Positions 25,009 through 34,662 of a stretch of DNA of 64,000 nt are shown here, in pieces; the stretch's first letter is position 1; the number at the start of each line of letters is the position of its first letter. The position numbers and the translations under genes are program-made. The notes under the pieces are model-generated. The model was not told the DNA's origin. It did no database searches and worked only from the letters and a program-made list of their open reading frames with translations. Origin of the DNA: Caulobacter endophyticus (GTDB lineage Bacteria > Pseudomonadota > Alphaproteobacteria > Caulobacterales > Caulobacteraceae); NCBI RefSeq assembly GCF_029543245.1, contig NZ_JARQWV010000002.1:124001-188000 (forward strand). Direction: 5' to 3'.

Positions 25009-26532
25009 TTACGAGCGATAATCGCCGTTGATGGCCACGTACTGCTTGGTCAGGTCGCAGGTCCAGACGGAGGAGCTGCCCTTGCCGACGCCGACCTCGA
25101 CGGTGACTTCGAGCTCCTGGTTCTTCATGTAGGCGCTCATGGCCGCCTCGTCGTATTCGGCCGAGACCAGGCCGTCGCGAGCGGCGTAGAGCTCGCCGAA
25201 CTTGACGCTGATCTTCTCGCGGTTGACCGGTTCGTCGGCGCGGCCGACGGCCATGACGATGCGGCCCCAGTTGGCGTCCTCGCCGGCGAAGGCGGTCTTG
25301 ACCAGCGGGCTCTCGGCGATGGTGCGGGCGATCTTGCGGGCCGACAGCGGGCTCTCGGCGCCGTTGACGGTGATCTTGACGAACTTGGTGGCGCCTTCGC
25401 CGTCGCGGACCAGCTGCATGGCGAGGTCCAGCAGCACGCCTTCCAGCTTTTCCCTGAAGTCGGCCAGGCGCTTGTCGCCGGCCCGGCTGATCTTGGGCGC
25501 GCTGGACTGGCCGGTGGCGAACAGCAGCAGGGTGTCGTTGGTCGAGCGGTCGCCGTCCACCGTCACGCAGTTGAAGGTGGTGCGGGTATAGAGGCTGACC
25601 AGGGTCTGCAGGGCGGCGGGCGCGATGGCCGCGTCGGTGGCCACGAAGGCCAGCATGGTGGCCATGTCGGGCGCGATCATGCCCGAGCCCTTGGCGATGC
25701 CGGCGATCTTCACTTCATGGCCGTCGATCGTCGCCGTGGCGTAGGCGCCCTTGGGGAAGGTGTCGGTGGTCATGATCGCCGAGGCCGCTTGGGCCCAGCC
25801 GTCGGCGGTGAGGCGGGTCTCCACCTCGCGCAGGTTGGAGGTGATCTTGCTGTCGTCGAGGATGACGCCGATGACGCCGGTCGAGGCCATCATCACGTCG
25901 CGCTGGCGGCAGTCGAAGCGCTTGCCCACGGCGGTGGCCACGCGGCGCACGGCGTCGGCGCCGGGCTTGCCGGTGAAGCTGTTGGCGCAGCCGGCGTTGA
26001 CCACCAGGGCGCGCACGTCGGCGCCGCCGGTGGCGGCCAGCTGGCGCTTGCACCAGTCGACCGGGGCCGAACCCACGCCGTGGCGGGTGAAGACGCCGGC
26101 GCCCGAGGTGCCCTCGGCGAAGCGCATCAGCAGGAGGTCGGGGCGCTCGTGCTTGTAGAAGCCGGCGCGGCCGGTGGCGATCTCGACCCCGGCGATCGGC
26201 GGGATGACCGGGAACGGCACGACCAGCGGCGAGACGGCCAGGCCCGGCTTGCCCGGGGCGACCGGCGGCGGGGCGACGACCGGCGCGGCCTGGGCGGGCG
26301 TCTCGCCGGCCGACTTCTGGGCGCGGCGCAGGCCGGCGCGCTTCAGGGCCGAGGCCAACGGGTCGAGGGCTCGGTCCAGGGCGTGGCCGACGGTGGCGCC
26401 GACCTGGCCGACGATCTCGGCGGGCGTGGTGGTGGCGGGCGCCTTCTCGGCGGCTTTCGGCGCGGCCTTGGCCTTGGTCTTGGCGCTGTCGGCGGCCTTG
26501 TCGGTCGAGGTCGTGGTGGGCTTGCGGGTCAT
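25009..26532 (-). CDS. argJ: Bifunctional ornithine/glutamate N-acetyltransferase with N-terminal extension
   Basis: ArgJ transfers the acetyl group from N-acetylornithine to glutamate in the arginine pathway and cleaves itself into two subunits. The conserved part begins near residue 99 ('LAVSPLVV..'). The autocleavage block is 'KGSGMIAPDMATML', with the nucleophile Thr292 after Ala291. 'VVNAGCANSFTG', 'MMASTGVIG' and 'NDTLLLFATG' are family motifs, and the C-terminus ends 'YVAINGDYRS'. At 507 residues it is about 100 longer than usual: residues 1-98 are Lys/Ala/Thr/Pro-rich and low in complexity, with one amphipathic helix (about 38-70). The ATG overlaps the TGA of the PpiC gene (ATGA), which supports this start. 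Confidence 0.95.
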   Translation of the reverse strand: MTRKPTTTSTDKAADSAKTKAKAAPKAAEKAPATTTPAEIVGQVGATVGHALDRALDPLASALKRAGLRRAQKSAGETPAQAAPVVAPPPVAPGKPGLAVSPLVVPFPVIPPIAGVEIATGRAGFYKHERPDLLLMRFAEGTSGAGVFTRHGVGSAPVDWCKRQLAATGGADVRALVVNAGCANSFTGKPGADAVRRVATAVGKRFDCRQRDVMMASTGVIGVILDDSKITSNLREVETRLTADGWAQAASAIMTTDTFPKGAYATATIDGHEVKIAGIAKGSGMIAPDMATMLAFVATDAAIAPAALQTLVSLYTRTTFNCVTVDGDRSTNDTLLLFATGQSSAPKISRAGDKRLADFREKLEGVLLDLAMQLVRDGEGATKFVKITVNGAESPLSARKIARTIAESPLVKTAFAGEDANWGRIVMAVGRADEPVNREKISVKFGELYAARDGLVSAEYDEAAMSAYMKNQELEVTVEVGVGKGSSSVWTCDLTKQYVAINGDYRS

Positions 26533-27509
26533 TTCTTCTGGGCCGAGTTCTGGGCCGGAGCCGAGGCGGGCGGGGCGTTGTCGAGGTCGGAGCTGGGGGC
26601 GGCGTCGCCCTGCGGCGCGGAGGCCGGCTCCTGCGGGGCGCCGGGGATGTCCTGGCCCTTGCCGACCAGCATCTCCACCTTGGCGCCGCCGCGCAGTTTC
26701 TCCAGCAGGTCGCGGACCTGGTCGTAGGTTAGGAAACGCACGATCTGCGGACGGGCTTCCTCGAGGCTCAGCGGCGCTTCCTGGCGCTTGTCCTCGACGC
26801 GCATCACCACCCAGCCGCCGTTGATGGCGAACGGGCCGACTAGGTCGCCGACCTTGGAGTCCTTCAGGGCCACGGCGTAGGGCTCGGGCATGATGTCGAC
26901 GGTGAAGTAGTCGAGGTCGCCGCCCTTGAAGCGCGTGGCCTCGTCCTTGGATCGTTCCATGGCCAGGGCGTCGAACGAGGCGCCGGTCGCCAAGAGCTTC
27001 TTGACGCTTTCGGCTTCCGCCTGGGTGGGCACCAGGATCTGGCGGGCGCGGATCTCTTCGGACTGCTTGGCCAGCTTCTGCTGCTCGCCGTAGAGGCCGC
27101 GGATGTTGTCCTCGGTCACGGCCTTCTCGACCATGCCCTCGACCAGCATGTCGCCCAGGATGCGCTCGCGGGCGGCGGCCAGGCGGCGCTGGGCCACCGG
27201 ATCCTTGTCGAGCTTGCGCTCGATGGCCTCGGCGGCCAGCAGCTTCTGGTCGATCACCTCGTCGAGGACGCGGCGGAACAGGTCGGACGAGACGTCCAGC
27301 GGTTCGCCCTCGCCGATCAGCCCTTGCGCCACGGCCTCGCGCTTGACGTCGGAGGCCCAGACCGCGTGGCCGTCGACCCGGGCCACGGCCGTGTCGCCCG
27401 GTTCGGGCGGACGCTCGTCGACGCCGCCGCGGCCGCAGGCGGCGACCAGCAGCGCCAGGCCGAGCACGGCGGCGGTCAGAATGGGGCGAGCGGAACGGAC
27501 GGGGTTCAT
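26529..27509 (-). CDS. PpiC-type peptidyl-prolyl isomerase lipoprotein
   Basis: A 326-residue periplasmic foldase. The signal peptide ends in the lipobox 'LVAAC' with C25, so the protein is probably lipid-anchored. A SurA-like helical region (about 40-145, 'VDGHAVWASDVKREAVAQGL') precedes the parvulin domain (about 150-255: 'EIRARQILVPTQAEAESVKKLL', 'GASFDALAMERSKD', 'GGDLDYF', 'VGDLVGPFAINGGWVVMRVEDKR'). The Pro/Ala/Gln-rich tail is probably disordered. It should aid folding of exported proteins, which fits its place divergent from secA. It is cotranslated with argJ. Confidence 0.93.
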   Translation of the reverse strand: MNPVRSARPILTAAVLGLALLVAACGRGGVDERPPEPGDTAVARVDGHAVWASDVKREAVAQGLIGEGEPLDVSSDLFRRVLDEVIDQKLLAAEAIERKLDKDPVAQRRLAAARERILGDMLVEGMVEKAVTEDNIRGLYGEQQKLAKQSEEIRARQILVPTQAEAESVKKLLATGASFDALAMERSKDEATRFKGGDLDYFTVDIMPEPYAVALKDSKVGDLVGPFAINGGWVVMRVEDKRQEAPLSLEEARPQIVRFLTYDQVRDLLEKLRGGAKVEMLVGKGQDIPGAPQEPASAPQGDAAPSSDLDNAPPASAPAQNSAQKK

Positions 27510-27880
27510 CGGGCGCGGATCTCCGCTGGTCTTATGAAATGCGCTCTAGAGCGCGTCAGGCCAAAGGGAAAGCCGTTTCGGCGGCTAGAGGCTTCTAAAC
27601 TTCGCGCGCGAGGATGCGGTTCTCGGAACCCGGCGGCGCGACGAGGGTTTGCATCGCCGCCGAGCGGGTTTCGCCCAGCGGGTGAAAGCTTGTCCGATCG
27701 GGCTTTTCGACGCCCCGGCGGGCCAGGCCTCGCGTTGACACTGGGGGGGGCGGTGCTTAAGTCTCGCGCGCGCGCCGTTTTCAGGGGTTCTGCGATCTCG
27801 GCGCACCGTCATTACCGTAGTGAAGGCCGATAAAGCCTTAGCGCCGGCCACACTAAGTTCTCGCTCCGGATCCTTTCTGC
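27510..27880. other. Divergent regulatory region between the PpiC gene and secA
   Basis: 371 bases without a gene. It contains the perfect palindrome GCGCTCTAGAGCGC (27542-27555), the dyad GGTTC-TCG-GAACC (27618-27630) and the secA promoter at 27735. No protein-like frame is seen in it. Confidence 0.6.
27735..27763 (+). promoter_or_regulatory. Probable housekeeping promoter of secA
   Basis: TTGACA (27735-27740) is followed after 14 bases by GCTTAAGTC, close to the Caulobacter -10 GCTANAWC. The leader to the secA ATG at 27881 would be about 110 bases. Confidence 0.6.
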
Positions 27881-30646
<2,766 letters not shown>

Positions 30647-30679
30647 CGACCGGCGGGTTCGCCAGAGCCTGAAACGACG

Positions 30680-30712
30680 AAGCCCGCCCTGGGAGACCAG
30701 GGCGGGCTTTTT
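30680..30712 (+). terminator. Rho-independent terminator of secA
   Basis: A perfect 13-bp stem (arms 30680-30692 and 30697-30709) with a GAGA tetraloop is followed by a T-run, 34 bases after the stop. Confidence 0.93.
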
Positions 30713-30744
30713 CGTGGGCGGGGCGCCACCCCAAACTCCGTCTT

Positions 30745-30775
30745 TCCCCGCGAAGGCGGGGAAGCTCGGTGAAAA
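30745..30775. repeat. Intergenic repeat, family C (single copy)
   Basis: TCCCCGCGAAGGCGGGGAAG followed by CTCGGTGAAAA, nearly identical to 1506-1535. It lies between the secA terminator and the next gene's stop codon. Confidence 0.75.
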
Positions 30776-30794
30776 CGAAGAGAATGTGTGGGCG

Positions 30795-31097
30795 TCAGTC
30801 GGCCTTCGGCGCCCCCAGGTCCATGCCCAGCGTCGGGCCGATGCCGTCGGGGTGGTCGCCGAAGGGGTTGCGGCGGGCGTTCGCGAGCTTGGCCAGACGC
30901 TGGCGCAGGTCGTCGTCGACGCGGACGATGTCGTCGATGGCGGCGGCCTGCTCGGCGCTCGCTTCGGAGCCGTCGGGTTCGGCCAGCACGCGCTCTATGG
31001 CGGCCAGGAAGCGGGCCTCCTCGGGCGTGCCGGACGGCGGCGGGGTCTCCAGCCAGGCCAGCACGGTCTCGAGCGCGTCTTCGAAGGTCTGGGCCAT
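30795..31097 (-). CDS. Small acidic protein of unknown function
   Basis: A 100-residue, mostly helical acidic protein ('MAQTFEDALETVLAWLETPPP', then 'ASAEQAAAIDDIVRVDDDLRQRL', ending 'GPTLGMDLGAPKAD'). No membrane segment, signal or recognised motif. ATG at 31097 follows AGGAGA; the open frame extends upstream without support. It lies 64 bases downstream of the AhpD-like gene and is probably cotranscribed with it. I do not recognise the family. Confidence 0.7.
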   Translation of the reverse strand: MAQTFEDALETVLAWLETPPPSGTPEEARFLAAIERVLAEPDGSEASAEQAAAIDDIVRVDDDLRQRLAKLANARRNPFGDHPDGIGPTLGMDLGAPKAD

Positions 31098-31161
31098 GCG
31101 GGCGTCTCCTCTAGCGGGGAGCTTGGGCAACGCCTCGCATGGCGGGTTGTTCAACGCCGGC

Positions 31162-31593
31162 TCAGTGGGCCGAGACGCCCAGGCGGTTCCAGAGGTTGAT
31201 CATGGCGACCAGGGCGGTCAGGGCGCTGGCTTCGACCTCGCTGTAGTGGGCCCGCAGGTCGGCGCGCAGCGGGGCCAGGTCGACCTTGGCCGGCAGCTGG
31301 GTCAGGGCTTCGGTCCAGGCCAGGGCGGCCTTCTCGGCGGGGTCGTAGTCGGCCACGTGCCGCCAGACCGTCAGGCGGTCGAGGCGCTCGTTGGTCTCGC
31401 CGTCGTCGCGGGCCTCCTTGGAATGCATCTTCACGCAGAAGGCGCAGTCGTTGAGTTGCGAGGCGCGCAGCTTGACGAGGTGCAGCAGGCGAGGGGCGAC
31501 GCCGCTGGCGGCCACCGCCTGCTCGGCGGCGATGAAGGCCTGGTAGGCGGCGGGGACGTTCTTGTCGTGGCGGAAGGCGGCGGTGTCGCTCAT
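31162..31593 (-). CDS. AhpD-like alkylhydroperoxidase (carboxymuconolactone decarboxylase family)
   Basis: A 143-residue all-helical protein with the redox-active CxxC and downstream His in 'NDCAFCVKMHSKEARDDGE', the AhpD-type catalytic site. 'RLLHLVKLRASQLNDC' before it and 'VALVAMINLWNRLG' at the end are family blocks. Such proteins reduce peroxides with electrons from a dithiol partner. ATG at 31593 is preceded by an inverted repeat that could be an operator. The downstream neighbour is a small acidic unknown. Confidence 0.93.
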   Translation of the reverse strand: MSDTAAFRHDKNVPAAYQAFIAAEQAVAASGVAPRLLHLVKLRASQLNDCAFCVKMHSKEARDDGETNERLDRLTVWRHVADYDPAEKAALAWTEALTQLPAKVDLAPLRADLRAHYSEVEASALTALVAMINLWNRLGVSAH

Positions 31594-31594
31594 G

Positions 31595-31642
31595 GTCCTG
31601 ATCCTCGTTGCGGCCTTGTGAAGGGGCTTCGAAGATCAGGAC
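31595..31642. promoter_or_regulatory. Inverted repeat upstream of the AhpD-like gene
   Basis: GTCCTGATC (31595-31603) and GATCAGGAC (31634-31642) are perfect 9-base inverted copies, 30 bases apart, the first one base from the ATG. They could pair in the mRNA leader and hide the ribosome site, or bind a dimeric regulator. Confidence 0.4.
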
Positions 31643-31701
31643 GAGACGAGCGCCCGTCTTGTGACATGGCGCTCGAAAAAAGCAGGCGCGCCGGGCTTGC
31701 C

Positions 31702-31908
31702 TCAGCCGGCCTGGTCGGTCGACCGTCTGACGGCTTTCCAGGCGAGGAAGCCCAGAAAGCCTGCGCCGATGACCAGGCTGGCGACCAGGGCGACGGGCGC
31801 GGGCGCCGCGTCGGCCAGTACGTCGAGGCCGGTGCCGACTCCATCGTCCAGGTGGGAGGAGGACTTGCGCTTCTTGCCGGCCAGGAACGGATGGCGCTTT
31901 TTCAGCAC
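31702..31908 (-). CDS. Small single-pass membrane protein coupled to accA
   Basis: A 68-residue protein: a basic start ('LKKRHPFLAGKKRKSSSH'), a short linker, one hydrophobic helix ('APVALVASLVIGAGFLGFLAW', about 38-58) and a charged end. It starts with GTG at 31908, two bases after the accA stop, so it depends on ribosomes leaving accA (AAGG directly before it). The basic residues on the first side predict a cytoplasmic amino end. It is shorter than most gene callers accept in this context, and its function is unknown. The alternative is a chance frame in the accA 3' region; the clean charge and helix pattern argue for a real gene. Confidence 0.5.
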   Translation of the reverse strand: MLKKRHPFLAGKKRKSSSHLDDGVGTGLDVLADAAPAPVALVASLVIGAGFLGFLAWKAVRRSTDQAG

Positions 31909-31910
31909 CC

Positions 31911-32873
31911 TTACTGCAGCCCCTCGCGGCCGATGGCGTAGAAGCGCTCGGCGCGCTGGCGCTTCAGTTCGGCGGGGGTCAGGAGCGACAGCTTCTTCAG
32001 CTCGTCCTCCACCGCGTCGCCGACGGCCTTGATGGCGGCTTCCGGATCCGAATGGGCGCCGCCGGCCGGCTCTTCGACGATGCGGTCGACGATGCGCAGC
32101 TTGATCAGGTCCTGCGCCGTGATCTTCATGTTGGTGGCCGCGTCCTTGGCCCGGGCGCCGTCGCGCCACAGGATCGAGGCCGCGCCTTCCGGCGAGATAA
32201 CCGAATAGATCGAGTGCTCGAGGATCAGCACGCGGTTGGCGCCGGCCAGGGCGATGGCGCCGCCCGAGCCGCCTTCGCCGGTGACCGTGGCCACCATCGG
32301 GGTGCCCAGGGTCAGGCAGCGCTCGGTCGAGCGGGCGATGGCCTCGGCCTGGCCGCGCTCTTCGGCGCCGAGGCCCGGATAGGCGCCGGCGGTGTCGACG
32401 AAGGTGACGACCGGCAGGTTGAAGCGCTCGGCCATGTCCATCAGGCGCACGGCCTTGCGGTAGCCTTCGGGGCGGGCCATGCCGAAGTTGTGCTTCAGGC
32501 GGGTGGTGGTGTCGTAGCCCTTCTCGTGGCCCATCACGACCACGGGCATGCCGCGGAAGCGGCCAAGGCCCCCGACGATGGCCTGGTCGTCGGCGAACTT
32601 GCGGTCGCCGCGCAGCTCGACGAACTCGTCGATCAGGCCCGCGACATAATCACGCAGGTGCGGACGCTGCGGGTGGCGGGCGACCATCGTCTTCTGCCAG
32701 GCGTCGAGGCCGGCATAGGCTTCCTTGCGCAGAACCTGCACGCGCTCGCGCAGGGCGCCGATCTCGCTGTCGAACGCGCCAGGACCCGCCGTCTCGGAAA
32801 GCTTTGAAAGCTCTTCGATCTTGGCTTCCAGGTCGGCGATGGGTCGCTCGAAATCGAGATAGTGCGCGGCCAT
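31911..32873 (-). CDS. accA: Acetyl-CoA carboxylase carboxyltransferase subunit alpha
   Basis: With AccD it forms the carboxyltransferase that makes malonyl-CoA for fatty-acid synthesis. The chosen start (ATG at 32873, after AAGAGA) gives 320 residues and the usual opening 'HYLDFERPIADLEAKIEELSKL'. The crotonase-like core has 'DDQAIVGGLGRFRGMPVVVMGHEKG', 'FVDTAGAYPGLGAEERGQAEAIA' and 'TGEGGSGGAIALAGANRVL'. Both oxyanion-hole glycine pairs are present. The longer frame upstream is not supported. Confidence 0.97.
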   Translation of the reverse strand: MAAHYLDFERPIADLEAKIEELSKLSETAGPGAFDSEIGALRERVQVLRKEAYAGLDAWQKTMVARHPQRPHLRDYVAGLIDEFVELRGDRKFADDQAIVGGLGRFRGMPVVVMGHEKGYDTTTRLKHNFGMARPEGYRKAVRLMDMAERFNLPVVTFVDTAGAYPGLGAEERGQAEAIARSTERCLTLGTPMVATVTGEGGSGGAIALAGANRVLILEHSIYSVISPEGAASILWRDGARAKDAATNMKITAQDLIKLRIVDRIVEEPAGGAHSDPEAAIKAVGDAVEDELKKLSLLTPAELKRQRAERFYAIGREGLQ

Positions 32874-33019
32874 GAGTCTCTTAACGTCGCCGTTTGCGAA
32901 AGGTGGCGAACCTAGTGCGTGATGACGCCAAGGGAAAGCGCATTCACGCGGATTTGGAACCACGGTTTCAGCGGTGGATTCTCCTGGGGACGGGATTGGT
33001 CCCCAGCCAAGTTCCGTCC

Positions 33020-33048
33020 GTGAACCGAACCCCTATGGTGAATCGAAC
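33020..33048. repeat. Direct repeat GTGAAYCGAAC in the 33-kb intergenic space
   Basis: GTGAACCGAAC (33020-33030) and GTGAATCGAAC (33038-33048) are direct copies with an 18-base period, 110 bases before the gene at 33158. They may be a binding site read from one face of the helix. Confidence 0.4.
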
Positions 33049-33157
33049 GCCGATCATTATATTGGGTTCTCAAGAGCCGGCTGCGGAAGTCAGCTGGCGC
33101 TGCGGCCCCGCCCATCGAACATGGACACGGCCCGCCTGATGAGGACGCATCGTTCCC

Positions 33158-33352
33158 ATGCAGGTGTTCACCTTCTTCTGCGTCGAGCGTGATGGCTCGG
33201 TTCCCCGTTTCGATGTCACGGCCTGCGCCGACGACAACGCCGCACGCGTGCGCGCCGGCGAATTGTTCGACATGCATCGCGGCTGCAACGAGGTCGAGGT
33301 CTGGCGCGGGGCCACGCACCTCTTCAAGGTCGGGGCCGGCGCGGCCGCCTGA
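33158..33352 (+). CDS. Small protein of unknown function
   Basis: A 64-residue protein ('MQVFTFFCVERDGSVPRFDV', then 'NAARVRAGELFDMHRGCNEVEVWRGATHLFKVGA'). It reads as beta-strand, helix, two strands: a short alpha/beta domain like those of small alphaproteobacterial proteins with a C-terminal 'VEVWRG' strand. Two Cys are not arranged as a motif. ATG at 33158 has a weak upstream GAGGA. It lies 85 bases before the OsmC gene; function unknown. Confidence 0.65.
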   Translation: MQVFTFFCVERDGSVPRFDVTACADDNAARVRAGELFDMHRGCNEVEVWRGATHLFKVGAGAAA

Positions 33353-33437
33353 ACCTTCACGTTCGCGCGGATTCGACCAAGCGAACGATCGGGCAAGGCG
33401 CCACATTGGCGTTCTCGACGCACGCAGGATCCTCGCT

Positions 33438-33851
33438 ATGACCGACATCGCCCGCCCTTCCGCCATCGCCGACGACAGCGGCCACGGCGGCGTGCAGATC
33501 CTGGTCACGGCCGGCCCCTCGCGGTTCGCCGGCGACCTCAAGCCCGCCGAGGGCGGCCTCGACACCGGCCCCAATCCGCATGACCTGGTCGCCGCGGGCC
33601 TGGCGGCCTGCACCACCCAGACGCTGCGCCTCTACGCCAAGCGCAAGGGCTGGGCCCTGGGCGCGGTGCGGGTGGAGACCACCTGGCGGCGCCTGCCCGG
33701 CCAGGTCCCGGCCGACGTCTTCGACCGGGTGATCAGCCTTTCCGGCGACCTCGACGCCGAGCAGCGCCAGCGCCTGCTGGAAATCGCCGAGGCCTGCCCG
33801 GTGCACAAGATGCTGACCGCCGGCGTGAAGATCGAGACGCGGGTGGCTTAG
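33438..33851 (+). CDS. OsmC-family peroxiredoxin-like protein
   Basis: A 137-residue OsmC/Ohr-type protein: 'ADDSGHGGVQILVTAGPSRFAGDLKPAEGG' at the start, the first redox Cys in 'VAAGLAACTTQTLRLYAKRKG' and the second in 'IAEACPVHKMLTAGV'. These two Cys reduce organic hydroperoxides in the family. The start is ATG at 33438; the frame is open 83 codons further upstream but overlaps another gene out of frame. It probably protects against peroxides in the cytoplasm. The paralogues OsmC, Ohr and YhfA are not separated here; length and spacing suggest a YhfA-like OsmC. Confidence 0.92.
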   Translation: MTDIARPSAIADDSGHGGVQILVTAGPSRFAGDLKPAEGGLDTGPNPHDLVAAGLAACTTQTLRLYAKRKGWALGAVRVETTWRRLPGQVPADVFDRVISLSGDLDAEQRQRLLEIAEACPVHKMLTAGVKIETRVA

Positions 33852-33903
33852 GGCGCGCCTTGCGCCCTCCGCCCAATCGCGATCACATGCCCGCCGTGAT
33901 TGC

Positions 33904-34662
33904 ATGGGGGCAGCCAGCGTGACCGAAGCCTTGATCGTCCGGGGGCTGGACAAGACCTTCGCCAAGCCCGCCGTGCGCGAGCTGGACCTGACGGTGCACC
34001 CGGGCGAGCTCTATGCGCTGCTGGGGCCCAACGGCGCGGGCAAGACCACGACGCTGCGGATGGTCGCGGGCCTGACCAAGCCCGACAAGGGCTCGATCAG
34101 CATTTTCGGGATCGACGCCCTGGCTGATCCGGCGGCGGCCAAGGCGGTGACCGCCTGGGCGCCGGACGAGGCGATGATCTACGACCGGCTGACCCCGCTG
34201 GAATATCTGGAATTCGTCGCCGGCCTGTGGAACGTCGAGCCCAAGCACGCCAAGACGCGGGCGTTGGAGTTGCTGGAGACCCTCGGCCTGGCGTCCGAAG
34301 CGCGGCGGCGATGCGAGGGCTTCTCGCGCGGCATGAAGCAGAAGGTGGCCCTGGCCGGGGCGCTGATCCACGATCCTCGCCTGCTGATCCTCGACGAGCC
34401 GCTGACCGGCCTGGACGCGGCCTCGGCCCGACTGGTCAAGGACATGTTGCAGGCCCGGGTGGACGCCGGCGGTACGGTGATCCTGACCACCCACATTCTC
34501 GAGGTCGCCGAGCGCATGGCCGACCGCATCGGCATCATCGCCGGCGGCCGCCTGCTGGCCGAAGGTACGCTGGACGCGCTGAGATCGCAGGCGGGGCAGG
34601 GCGGCGGCGACACCCTGGAGGACGTCTTCCTGCAACTGACCGCCGACGGAGCCCCCGCGTGA
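33904..34662 (+). CDS. ABC transporter ATP-binding protein
   Basis: A 252-residue nucleotide-binding subunit: Walker A 'GPNGAGKTTTLRM', signature 'EGFSRGMKQKVALAGAL' (degenerate LSGGQ), Walker B 'LLILDEPLTGLD' and the switch His in 'ILTTHILEVAERM'. It ends at a GTGA overlap with the permease. The start may be ATG at 33904 or GTG at 33919; neither has a strong ribosome site. With a single six-plus-helix partner and no binding protein, it is of the ABC-2 exporter type. Confidence 0.94.
   Translation: MGAASVTEALIVRGLDKTFAKPAVRELDLTVHPGELYALLGPNGAGKTTTLRMVAGLTKPDKGSISIFGIDALADPAAAKAVTAWAPDEAMIYDRLTPLEYLEFVAGLWNVEPKHAKTRALELLETLGLASEARRRCEGFSRGMKQKVALAGALIHDPRLLILDEPLTGLDAASARLVKDMLQARVDAGGTVILTTHILEVAERMADRIGIIAGGRLLAEGTLDALRSQAGQGGGDTLEDVFLQLTADGAPA

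Noticed and set aside
27618..27630. SOS box or SigT site at GGTTCTCGGAACC
   Set aside because: It fits neither GTTC-N7-GTTC nor GGAAC-N16/17-CGTT. It is listed only as a dyad in the divergent region.
33020..33048. tRNA T-arm-like sequence (GTTCGATTC on the minus strand)
   Set aside because: No acceptor, D-arm or anticodon stem could be folded around it. It is half of a direct repeat.
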